This document shows, piece by piece, positions 35,704-43,675 of a stretch of 46,908 nt of DNA. Source of the DNA: an uncultured Myroides sp. GTDB taxonomy: Bacteria > Bacteroidota > Bacteroidia > Flavobacteriales > Flavobacteriaceae. Each line of letters opens with the position of its first letter. The stretch's first letter is position 1. The position numbers were made by a program, and so were the translations under genes. The stretch lies in contig CAJYTF010000029.1 in NCBI GenBank assembly GCA_913777665.1, positions 1-46,908 of the forward strand, written 5' to 3'. The notes under the pieces were generated by a model. It saw only the letters and a program-made list of their open reading frames with translations. It made no database searches and had not been told where the DNA came from.

Positions 35704-36078
35704 CTAGTGTATCAAATTTATAATCGTTTGCTTTATTTCTGATTCACTACATGACTTGCTTAAAAAAAAATCTGCACCCGCATTTAATACGTACTCCTTA
35801 AAATCTTTTTTTCTGCTACCCGAGAAAACCAGTATTTTTAATTTTGGTTGTATTTTTTTTAAAGTCTTTATAACATTTATCACTTCACCTTGTGGAGAAA
35901 AAATATCTAAAATTAACAGATCTACTTTAGTTGTTCTTAATATATCCAAAACCCCCTTAATTGTATGTGCTTGATAAACGTCGGCATACTTGTAAATCTC
36001 ATTCAAAAAGAAAGCTACCGCTTTTGTTACTACATAATGTTCATCTGCTGTAATAAAGGTAATTTTACTACTTTTCAT
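35704..36078 (-). CDS. Receiver-only response regulator
   Basis: 124 residues from the ATG at 36078 (MKSSKITFITADEHYVVTKA); a longer in-frame start at 36138 would add a hydrophobic stretch that does not fit a receiver. Conserved positions: acidic D12-E13, phospho-acceptor D58 (DLLILDIFSP), Ser86 (VFSGS) and Lys108 (LSKS). The fold matches the LuxR-type regulators (NAGADFFLSKS), but the HTH output domain is missing and the protein ends at INLIH. It may act as a phosphate sink or have lost its output domain. It is 168 bp downstream of the OmpA-like gene on the same strand. Confidence 0.82.
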   Translation of the reverse strand: MKSSKITFITADEHYVVTKAVAFFLNEIYKYADVYQAHTIKGVLDILRTTKVDLLILDIFSPQGEVINVIKTLKKIQPKLKILVFSGSRKKDFKEYVLNAGADFFLSKSCSESEIKQTIINLIH

Positions 36079-36196
36079 ATTATAAGCTATGCATTTTATA
36101 CTTGGTGCAATAATCGAGAAAAATAAAAGTAATATCATTTACATAAAATTCTGATATTTCCGTCTTGTAAATACTATTCTTGATGAAATAATGATT

Positions 36197-36223
36197 ACCC
36201 GGGATTTCACACCCGGGATTTCA
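36197..36223. repeat. Tandem 13-bp repeat with CCCGGG palindromes
   Basis: ACCCGGGATTTCA occurs twice, one base apart, so the two CCCGGG blocks can pair as a hairpin with an 8-nt loop. It lies 23 bp beyond the stop of the OmpA-like gene. The sequence after it is not T-rich, so terminator function is uncertain. Confidence 0.45.
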
Positions 36224-36245
36224 TTTACATTACTTTTTATTTAAT

Positions 36246-38207
36246 CTACATCTCCAAAATAATAAACTCTGACCTGCGGTTTGCCTGGTGTGCTTCTTCG
36301 CTGCACTTAACGCCGTCTGCACACTGGTTGATCAACTGACGTTCACCGTAACCTTTTGCGGTTAAACGTGAGGCTTCAATGCCTTGGGAGATCAACCATT
36401 CTCTTGTTGACTTCGCACGTCCGTCTGATAACTTGTCGTTGTACTTATGTGATGCACGACTGTCGGTATGCGAACGGATATCGATTTTCATCGTTGGGTA
36501 TTCTTCTAACACCGCCAATACTTTTGCCAGCTCTGCTGCTGCATCCGGACGGATGTTGTATTTGTCCAGATCAAAATAAATAGGGTTTAGTTTTAATACT
36601 TTAAACAAGTCGTCACCTTTCTTCACCGGAGTTTTCACGCGCTCCAATACAATGGTATGCTCGGTAACGCCGCTTTCTTTGTTCATCTGCACAAAGTCTT
36701 CTTTGGTGGTGTACTCGTTCTTCTCGACTTTTAAACGATAACCTTCGCCACATTTGAATTCGTTGTTGAAGGTGTATGTGTTGTTTTCATAACGGTTGCT
36801 TGTTTCCAATTCGTTGTACAATTTGTCGTATAGCGTTACGTTGGCATCGGGTATGATGTTGCGTGTTTTTGAATCTACAACTGTTAACAATAGCTTCTGA
36901 ATACACTCCAATTGCAACGGTTTGGTTTCGTAAAAGCTGTAGATATCGTCGTTTCCTTTGCCTCCGTCGCGGTTGCTTGAAAAGAATCCTTGTTTGGTGG
37001 TTGGATCGATATAATACGCAAAATCGTCTGCATTGCTGTTAATTGGTGCGCCTACGTTGTGAATCTCTCCCGGATTGCTGTTTCTGTCTAACTTGGTTGC
37101 ATAAACATCTAATCCGCCCAAACCTACTCTGCCGTCGCTTGAAAAATACAATTCACCATTTTCGGTTACAAACGGAAAGGTATCGCGCATTTCGGTGTTG
37201 ATCGCCGATCCCATGTTCACAGGTCCGCCAAAGGCGCCCGATGGGTGGATGGCTACCTGCCAAAGATCCGATCCTCCGAATCCGCCCGGACGGTCGCTTG
37301 AAAAATACATCGTGGCTTCGTCCTGGCTTAAGGTTGGGTGTGCCGTATTGTATCCATCCATATTGAACGATAATTCGGTTACGTTTTCCCACTTACCGTT
37401 CACGTTTTCTGCACGGTAGATTTTTAGGTTGGTGTTTTTGTTGGAATCGTACTTACGCTCGTTATTGATGTAGTTGTTTCTGGTAAAGTACATCGTATTA
37501 CCGTCTTTGGTAATCACCGCTGTTGATTCGTTCAAAGGTGATTTTACCTTGCCTTTCAATCGGGTTACCTTATCGTCTTTTGTTGCCGTGCTGGCTACGC
37601 TGTACAGGCTGGTAAAGGCATTGCCCGTCCAGGTGTGTTCGCGTTTGTGCAGGCTACCTGTATCGCGTGCGCTGGTAAAGTACAATTGGTTGTTGTGCAC
37701 GTAGCTGCCGTAATCTGCAAACTGCGTGTTGGTTGCCAGGTTGTTTACCTGATCATATCGCCCTGAATTTTCTTTGATTTGTTTTTTAAGTTCGGCTTCG
37801 TTCTTACGTATTTGTGCTACTTGCGTGTTGCTGCCTGCCTTGCTTACAAACTGGTCGTAATAGCTTTTGGCTTCTGCGTCTTTGCCTACGTGTTGCAAAG
37901 TTTGTGCATAGCGGTAGTAATACTCGCTTGCAGGTGCTTCGCTTGCGTATTCGGTAAACAAGCGTTCGTAGTGTTTTTCGGCTTCGGCATAGCGTGCGTT
38001 AAAGTAGTAGGCATCGCCTAACTTTTCTAACAAATCTTTGCTTACGTAACCGCGTTTGGCTACTTTTTCGTAGATGTTCATTGCATCTATATATGCCCAC
38101 TGCTCGTGTTCTTTATTTGCTTTTTTTAAGCCTGCCTGTGCTTGTGCGCCCGTGTTCCCCAGTAAAAAGGCGGTGAACAAGGCTAATGTGTATATCCCTT
38201 TTTTCAT
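36246..38207 (-). CDS. OmpA-family protein, PorE-like (T9SS locus)
   Basis: 653 residues. Signal peptide (LFTAFLLGNTGAQAQA), TPR-like helices ~25-130 (AYIDAMNIYEKVAKRGYVSK, YNARYAEAEKHYERLFTEYA), a PD40/WD40-like propeller ~150-410 (MYFTRNNYINNERKYDSN, MYFSSDRPGGFGGSDLWQ, ELYFSSDGRVGLGGLDVY, GFFSSNRDGGKGNDDIYSF), a carboxypeptidase-regulatory-like domain ~430-510, and an OmpA C-terminal domain (YFDLDKYNIRPDAAAEL, IDIRSHTDSRASHKYNDKLS, AKGYGERQLINQC). This order matches PorE of the type IX system, which binds peptidoglycan and the motor/translocon. It is encoded after a PorP/SprF gene, as usual in Flavobacteriales. Confidence 0.9.
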   Translation of the reverse strand: MKKGIYTLALFTAFLLGNTGAQAQAGLKKANKEHEQWAYIDAMNIYEKVAKRGYVSKDLLEKLGDAYYFNARYAEAEKHYERLFTEYASEAPASEYYYRYAQTLQHVGKDAEAKSYYDQFVSKAGSNTQVAQIRKNEAELKKQIKENSGRYDQVNNLATNTQFADYGSYVHNNQLYFTSARDTGSLHKREHTWTGNAFTSLYSVASTATKDDKVTRLKGKVKSPLNESTAVITKDGNTMYFTRNNYINNERKYDSNKNTNLKIYRAENVNGKWENVTELSFNMDGYNTAHPTLSQDEATMYFSSDRPGGFGGSDLWQVAIHPSGAFGGPVNMGSAINTEMRDTFPFVTENGELYFSSDGRVGLGGLDVYATKLDRNSNPGEIHNVGAPINSNADDFAYYIDPTTKQGFFSSNRDGGKGNDDIYSFYETKPLQLECIQKLLLTVVDSKTRNIIPDANVTLYDKLYNELETSNRYENNTYTFNNEFKCGEGYRLKVEKNEYTTKEDFVQMNKESGVTEHTIVLERVKTPVKKGDDLFKVLKLNPIYFDLDKYNIRPDAAAELAKVLAVLEEYPTMKIDIRSHTDSRASHKYNDKLSDGRAKSTREWLISQGIEASRLTAKGYGERQLINQCADGVKCSEEAHQANRRSEFIILEM

Positions 38208-38258
38208 ATTTCTTTCCTTTTTAATACCTCACAAAAAAATTCATAAAAATGCTTTTGA

Positions 38259-38366
38259 ACCACATAGTTTTTTTGATTTTTGTTGCTCTTATTTAAGATT
38301 TCATAGTTTGTTATCCTAACAAAACACATACATAATACTATTTTTTAATCTATGTTTCTATGTGGT
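38259..38366. repeat. REP-like palindromic element, copy 1
   Basis: About 108 bp bounded by perfect 9-bp inverted repeats ACCACATAG / CTATGTGGT, with an internal hairpin TTTGTTA-TCC-TAACAAA. It lies between the PorP and OmpA-like genes. The element type, as I recall, recurs across flavobacterial genomes, like REP sequences mobilised by TnpA_REP proteins. Confidence 0.8.
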
Positions 38367-38409
38367 AAATCATTTACTAAAAATCAGTTGATATTTCTTT
38401 CTCTTTTTC

Positions 38410-38511
38410 ACCACATAGTTTTTAAATTTCTATTGCTTTTAATTAAGATTACATAGTTTGTTTTGCTAACAAAACACATATTTCTATTTAAAACCTATGT
38501 GTCTATGTGGT
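38410..38511. repeat. REP-like palindromic element, copy 2
   Basis: About 102 bp with the same ACCACATAG / CTATGTGGT ends and a related interior (TTTGTTTTGCTAACAAAAC). Same orientation as copy 1 and 43 bp away. The interiors differ by several substitutions and small indels, so the pair is not a fresh duplication. Confidence 0.8.
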
Positions 38512-38538
38512 AAATTATTTTGTGCGTATCTGTTATTG

Positions 38539-39462
38539 TTAGAAGAAACGCGGCGAGTTCACGCGGCGGTATTTGTTAAACAATTCAAAGCGCACAAAGA
38601 TCTCGTGCGAGCCGTTGTTGTAGTTTCTAAGTGCTTTTATGTCGCTGTCATAACTGTAACCTATAAACATGCCGTCGGTTATCTGGAAGCCTACCAAGGC
38701 ACTCCATGCGGCATCCCAACGGTAAGCTCCACCAATGGTGAACTTCTCGCTTATTAAAAAGTTTCCGGTGATGTCTGCCTGTAGCGGTGCACCTTCTACT
38801 GCTTTTAATAAAAATGCCGGTTTGAATTTCAACATCGGGTTGATTTCAAATACGTGGCCTCCCATTAAGTAGTAGTGCATTTTTTGCTGCATAGTACTCT
38901 GGATGTTGTTGTTGTATCTTGTGCTTTCTAAAAAGCTTGGTACCGAAAAACCTACATAACTTTTGTCGGTGTGCCAGTAGATACCTGCACCAATATTCGG
39001 TGTGAACTCGTTCTGCACATCGTTTAAGATCTGCGGATCGTTCGGGTTGTATTTGTTCAGATCCGAATACGCTACGTTTAGTAAATTTGCCGATCCTTTC
39101 AATCCGAAGCTTAATTTGCTACCGCGGCTGTTTAAATCTAACGTGTACGAGAAATCTACGCTTAACGTGTTTTCATCCATCACTCCCAAAGCATCGTTTA
39201 CAAAGCTTACTCCCAGCCCCACTTTACTGTCGGCAATCGGAGTATTGACCGAAAACGAGTTCGTTGTTGGTGCTCCTTCCAGTCCTACCCACTGGCTGCG
39301 GTGCAGTCCGAAGATGCTTAACGCTCCACGACTTCCTGCATACGCCGGGTTGATGTTGATGGTGTTGTACATGTAGTTGGTGTACTGTGGGTCTTGCTGT
39401 GCGTGCGCCGATGTAAAGCTTACTAAAGCTAACAAGGCCGTTATTATTCTTGTTTTTGTCAT
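38539..39462 (-). CDS. PorP/SprF family type IX secretion protein
   Basis: 307 residues. Signal peptide (ITALLALVSFTSAHAQQ), then QDPQYTNYMYNTININPAYAG, the hallmark start of PorP/SprF proteins, FGLHRSQWVGLEGAPTTNSF, and beta-barrel strands ending in an aromatic-rich C-terminus (EIFVRFELFNKYRRV). It is an outer-membrane barrel that helps secrete or hold a partner with a type B sorting domain. It starts 11 bp after the CHU_C gene stop, so the two are co-transcribed. Confidence 0.93.
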   Translation of the reverse strand: MTKTRIITALLALVSFTSAHAQQDPQYTNYMYNTININPAYAGSRGALSIFGLHRSQWVGLEGAPTTNSFSVNTPIADSKVGLGVSFVNDALGVMDENTLSVDFSYTLDLNSRGSKLSFGLKGSANLLNVAYSDLNKYNPNDPQILNDVQNEFTPNIGAGIYWHTDKSYVGFSVPSFLESTRYNNNIQSTMQQKMHYYLMGGHVFEINPMLKFKPAFLLKAVEGAPLQADITGNFLISEKFTIGGAYRWDAAWSALVGFQITDGMFIGYSYDSDIKALRNYNNGSHEIFVRFELFNKYRRVNSPRFF

Positions 39463-39473
39463 TGCTTTATGCT

Positions 39474-40733
39474 TTAATCGTTATTTTCTAAATGAAGGAA
39501 ACCTACTTTTTTAACCCATTGGTTTTCGCCGTTGCGGTCGTATAAATATTCCACTACATAGTAATACGTTCCCGTAGGCAGTTTTTCGCCTTGGTTCACA
39601 ATAGCTTTGCCCTGCGCGGTTCCGTTAAACACGTTGCCGTTGCTGTCGTAGCTGTGGGTTTCGTATACTTTGCGTCCCCAACGGTTGTAAATGGTTACGT
39701 TGTTGTTAGGAAACTGGTTGATGTTGTCGATGATGAAATAATCGTTCATACCGTCGCCATCAGGGGTTACCCCGTTGTAGATTACTACTTCGCCAGGGTT
39801 CAGCAGTGGCTTTTTAACCGTTCCTAAAGTGAAAATTCCGAAGCCGTCTACTTTTACAGGTGTGGTTACCGTTTGGTCGGCGTGATTTACAACTCCACCT
39901 TCGTCTACCCACAATTTCTGGTTATCGTCCCAGCGTACTACGTGCAGTAAGTCCGGATTGTCCGTAAAGCTTTTAGGTGTGGTGCGCGTATCCCATGAAA
40001 GGGTTACAATAACCGAATTGTCGGTCTTTACGCTTTGGTTGATGATCCAGTATTCTTTATCGTCGATTGCCTGTAATACCCCCGTACGGCTGGCATGCGG
40101 ATATTTGCTGTTGGAATTTTCCAAAAGGTATTCCCCCGTGTAGATTTCTGATTCTTGTGCGGGAGCTGAAATGCCTGCAAAACGGTAATAACCACCATCG
40201 CCCACAGGGTATTTAAAGCCTTCGTTGCCGTTTTTGGTGACTTCGCCATTTACGTGGCTGCGGTCTGAAGTATTAATGTGTTTGGCTCCTTTTAAGAAAA
40301 CAAACGCGCCGCCTTGGGCTTTGTCCATTAACACAACCCCGTTCATTAAGTTAACGGTACCGGCATTGGCGATGTCGTTGGTTAAATGAAAGCTGTGTTC
40401 TGCGCCGCTTTTGTTGAACAAAACATCGTAAAAGCTGCTTGGTGAAGTGCCTTCGATTTTCTGCATCTCGGGCATCAAGCCTTCAAAAACCACATAGCCC
40501 GTACGGCTGTTAGTAGTGTAGCTGAACAAACCTTCGTTCTGGTAATGCCCGTAAAAGTGCATTGATCCGTCGTTCAATACATCGCCCGAAGGCTCGTTTT
40601 TAAAATCAAAATAGGTTGATACCTGAGTATTCGATTCTACTTTTAATTGACCCTGATTTATTGTCAAGTTGCTCTGTGAATGAACACTCATCCCCATAAA
40701 AACCGATAATAATGATATGTATAGTTTTTTCAT
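39474..40733 (-). CDS. T9SS type B sorting (CHU_C) surface protein
   Basis: 419 residues. Signal peptide (KKLYISLLSVFMGMSVHSQ), beta-rich body (~20-310) with FKYPVGDGGYYRFAGIS-type modules, and the CHU_C gliding-motility-associated C-terminal domain (VVIYNGVTPDGDGMNDYF, VTIYNRWGRKVYETHSYD, PTGTYYYVVEYLYD) that directs type IX export and attachment with the help of PorP/SprF proteins. It is small for a SprB-type adhesin. Promoter region 40734-40910 has no clear motif I can defend. Confidence 0.92.
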   Translation of the reverse strand: MKKLYISLLSVFMGMSVHSQSNLTINQGQLKVESNTQVSTYFDFKNEPSGDVLNDGSMHFYGHYQNEGLFSYTTNSRTGYVVFEGLMPEMQKIEGTSPSSFYDVLFNKSGAEHSFHLTNDIANAGTVNLMNGVVLMDKAQGGAFVFLKGAKHINTSDRSHVNGEVTKNGNEGFKYPVGDGGYYRFAGISAPAQESEIYTGEYLLENSNSKYPHASRTGVLQAIDDKEYWIINQSVKTDNSVIVTLSWDTRTTPKSFTDNPDLLHVVRWDDNQKLWVDEGGVVNHADQTVTTPVKVDGFGIFTLGTVKKPLLNPGEVVIYNGVTPDGDGMNDYFIIDNINQFPNNNVTIYNRWGRKVYETHSYDSNGNVFNGTAQGKAIVNQGEKLPTGTYYYVVEYLYDRNGENQWVKKVGFLHLENND

Positions 40734-40910
40734 AGTTTTTTCATATTTTTTTCTTTACTGGAAATGTGTCTTATTTTTGAATTAAACTATTTTAAATTAT
40801 ACACTCTAATTCTAAATATTTAAACATTCACATTAAACCATTCATAATTGAAAATAAATAGTGATTTGCTCAATTAACTTTATAAATGATCAATTTTTTA
40901 TTGATTCTTT

Positions 40911-42002
40911 TTATGCTTTTCTAGTAACAGATAAAAAGATTACCTTATTAGTACCAATTTCCATTGCCCACCACTTAAACTCGTACCAACGGTATCCTCC
41001 TGTAACAGCAACCTGCAAATTTGTAGTAACTACTTCTGCAGCAGTTGTAGTCCAAAATACAGCCAAATCAACATCAATATTTTCAAAGGCATTTGAAGCC
41101 AAAGAAACGTTTAATGCCGTTTTATTTTGGTTGACCTGCGTAGCAAATGTTTGATATGATATCACTTGAGCTGCTGCTGAAGTATTGTAAATTCTTGGGT
41201 AATAATAATTTGCATCAAATTTCATTAAATCCATTCTTAAACCGTCTAAGATAGGTAACGAATTTGAAGCAGATAATAATGTATTATTTGGAGCGTTAGT
41301 AGGCATTGTATAAATTCCCGTTACTGATTCACCAACATTAATAACTGTCCTTGTACCCACTATTGCATTACATGCTGTTCCCGTGAAAAAAGGAATTAAT
41401 GTAGAATTCATTGGTACAGTCACCTCTGAACTAACGGTAGGCGTTCCAGAAACATTGAAAATTAAATTTCCATTTCCATTATTCAACTTCCCACTCTGCA
41501 AGGTAAACGTTAGTCCGTTGATTGTGGTAGATGTTCCACCATTGTATACCGCTCCGTTACCACCAAAATAAGGCACGGTTAAGGTTCCACTGTAGGCAAC
41601 GGTAGCTTGAAAACTTCCTGGTGACAATGTTGCTCCAGCACAGTTCAGTCCCGTTACAACAGGTGCAGCAGAAGTTACCGTTTCAAAGCTTCTCCAAAGC
41701 GAACCGTTCCAGAAGTAAAAACCAGCAGGCAGTGTAGCATTACCTGTATTGTACACTAACAAACCTGTTGCATTCGCCACCGACCCAATTTGAAGATTGC
41801 TGGCAGTAAGATTTACACGAGGTAACAAAACTCCTTTATCAGTAGATACCACATCTAAAACAGCCGATGAATTGGGTGCAGCTGTAGTACCTATGCTCAA
41901 AGTTTTGGCAGTAGATTGAGCTAAAACTGAATTAAAATTTAAAGCTAAATGCATTAAAATACACCATAAGCTTAGTTTAGTTATTTTATTTAATACATTC
42001 AT
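40911..42002 (-). CDS. Secreted protein with shared N-terminal module
   Basis: 363 residues. Signal (LWCILMHLALNFNSVLAQ), then the module SSAVLDVVSTDKGVLLPRVN, LTASNLQIGSVANATGLLVY, NTGNATLPAGFYFWNGSLWR shared with the two genes upstream. The middle (~130-235) is an Ig-like/beta region (FQATVAYSGTLTVPYFGG). The C-terminus (~255-363) is a separate domain (YYYPRIYNTSAAAQVISYQT, GGYRWYEFKWWAMEIGTNKV). No CHU_C or other T9SS sorting domain is visible, so the exit route is unclear. Confidence 0.75.
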   Translation of the reverse strand: MNVLNKITKLSLWCILMHLALNFNSVLAQSTAKTLSIGTTAAPNSSAVLDVVSTDKGVLLPRVNLTASNLQIGSVANATGLLVYNTGNATLPAGFYFWNGSLWRSFETVTSAAPVVTGLNCAGATLSPGSFQATVAYSGTLTVPYFGGNGAVYNGGTSTTINGLTFTLQSGKLNNGNGNLIFNVSGTPTVSSEVTVPMNSTLIPFFTGTACNAIVGTRTVINVGESVTGIYTMPTNAPNNTLLSASNSLPILDGLRMDLMKFDANYYYPRIYNTSAAAQVISYQTFATQVNQNKTALNVSLASNAFENIDVDLAVFWTTTAAEVVTTNLQVAVTGGYRWYEFKWWAMEIGTNKVIFLSVTRKA

Positions 42003-42068
42003 TATTTCTAATAATTTAAAAGTTAAACATAAGACTTAAAACATCTTAAAAATCTTCTTTAAAATAAA

Positions 42069-43643
42069 CTATAATCCAGATGGTGAAGCGGCAGATCCGC
42101 TGTTCGTACCTCCCAAATTCGACGTTACATCTGGTAATATTTTAACTGTAGAATTGTTAATAACAAGACAATATAGTGTCCAGGTTCCATTGTTTGCACT
42201 ATCTCCTCCGCTGTAATCGGCTCTCAATCTCCAAGTACCACCAGATTGGTAAGCAACAACATTTAAAGGGTTATAATCAGCACCTGAAACCGTAGTCCTC
42301 AATGCCTGCTGATCAAATGAACTGCCAACCACAACCATAGTGTACTGACTTGTAGAAATATTGGTGTTAAAATTATCTACCCAATCTTTATTCACATTAG
42401 ATAATACATATTTTACATAATTAATGGTAGCTGAATTACCAGTTGAGGATGTAGCTACTTTTACTTCTCCAGTAATATTATCTCTTACTAAAGTAGAAAC
42501 ATCAGAAGAACCCGCAGAACTAACAACGGTACCTATTTTTAGATTTCCATTAATTTCCAACTTTGCAGTGGGATCTGTTATACCGATTCCGACATTGCCT
42601 TGGTTTCCGCCACTAGTAGGAATACTCAAATATTCGCCACTTGTAACATAATCTCCAATACCAAAACGGCCTACGGTACTGCTTACATTTGTGTAATATA
42701 ATGCTGCCCAGTTTGGATTGCCGGCTCCTATTCCAAATCTCGTTCTTGTTCCGACAACAGAAGTGTTATTTGTCAGGTTTATACCATTCATATCTCCAGC
42801 AGCAGTAACAGCCAGTCTTACCCCCGGATTATTATTACCTATGCCCAAATTTCCGCCGGATGTTAAACGCATCCTTTCTGAATAAGTCGTTGTACCTGTA
42901 GCGAATGTAATGTCTGTTGGAACCGTATTCGCAGTGGCATTTGTATTGGCCACCGCTAAAATTCCAGCTGAGCCAATTTCATTTGTGCCATCGGACCCTC
43001 TAAAAAGTAAAGAACCCAAAATGTCACCATTTTGTACTGCCCCAGTTCCTCTTGACCTTGCAAATAGAAGTGTTCCCGTACCACCTGAAGTAGACGTTGA
43101 ACTTATTTTTATATCATCATTAGCGTCACCTGTACCAATTATATGTAATCTTGAAGTAGGTATTGAAGTACCCAAACCTAAATAACCACTATCATTTGCT
43201 ACAACATCTGCATTGGCTGCCCTAGCCGTACCGTTTGAATTTGTTCCAAGTTTTACCGACTGATTAGCCGGATCATCAACCCATGCATCGTTTGTTCTAT
43301 CCTGCGTACCGGTACCAGCCACCCAATTAGGTGAAGCTGGTGTACCAATATTAATGTATAGACCTGCGGTAAGATTGCCATTACCAGTATGATACACCGT
43401 AAGCCCCGTTGCCGGAGACGCAATTGTTAATGCATCTGTACTGGAAGTCAATGTAACACGTGGTGGTAAAAAGCCTTTATTTGTAGCCACCACATCTAAA
43501 ACCGCTGAAGAATTTGGTATAGCTATGGTTCCCACACTTAATGCTTTAGCTGTTGATTGTGCAAGAACACTATTAAAATAACCTCCAAAAACTACTGCTA
43601 AAAAACAAAAATAGAATTTGGGTACTCTAATTAATATCTCCAT
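42069..43643 (-). CDS. Secreted protein with shared N-terminal module
   Basis: 524 residues. Signal (FYFCFLAVVFGGYFNSVLAQ), then SSAVLDVVATNKGFLPPRVT and LTVYHTGNGNLTAGLYINIG, near-identical in layout to the next gene downstream. The middle (~125-390) is of tail-fibre or autotransporter-passenger type, with repeated short strands (SGYLGLGTSIPTSRLHIIGT, GGNLGIGNNNPGVRLAVTA, GNVGIGITDPTAKLEINGN), a pattern often seen in phage-tail-like and intramolecular-chaperone-bearing proteins. C-terminal ~120 residues are a distinct domain (VSNVNKDWVDNFNTNIS-type start). It ends with a Ser/Gly/Ala tail. No known sorting signal. Confidence 0.78.
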   Translation of the reverse strand: MEILIRVPKFYFCFLAVVFGGYFNSVLAQSTAKALSVGTIAIPNSSAVLDVVATNKGFLPPRVTLTSSTDALTIASPATGLTVYHTGNGNLTAGLYINIGTPASPNWVAGTGTQDRTNDAWVDDPANQSVKLGTNSNGTARAANADVVANDSGYLGLGTSIPTSRLHIIGTGDANDDIKISSTSTSGGTGTLLFARSRGTGAVQNGDILGSLLFRGSDGTNEIGSAGILAVANTNATANTVPTDITFATGTTTYSERMRLTSGGNLGIGNNNPGVRLAVTAAGDMNGINLTNNTSVVGTRTRFGIGAGNPNWAALYYTNVSSTVGRFGIGDYVTSGEYLSIPTSGGNQGNVGIGITDPTAKLEINGNLKIGTVVSSAGSSDVSTLVRDNITGEVKVATSSTGNSATINYVKYVLSNVNKDWVDNFNTNISTSQYTMVVVGSSFDQQALRTTVSGADYNPLNVVAYQSGGTWRLRADYSGGDSANNGTWTLYCLVINNSTVKILPDVTSNLGGTNSGSAASPSGL

Positions 43644-43675
43644 GTAGAATAAATTAAATCTGATAAGTAAAAAAA

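Noticed and set aside
38497..38757. 86-codon plus-strand frame opposite the PorP gene
   Set aside because: Antisense to a strongly supported PorP/SprF gene and without a recognisable domain.
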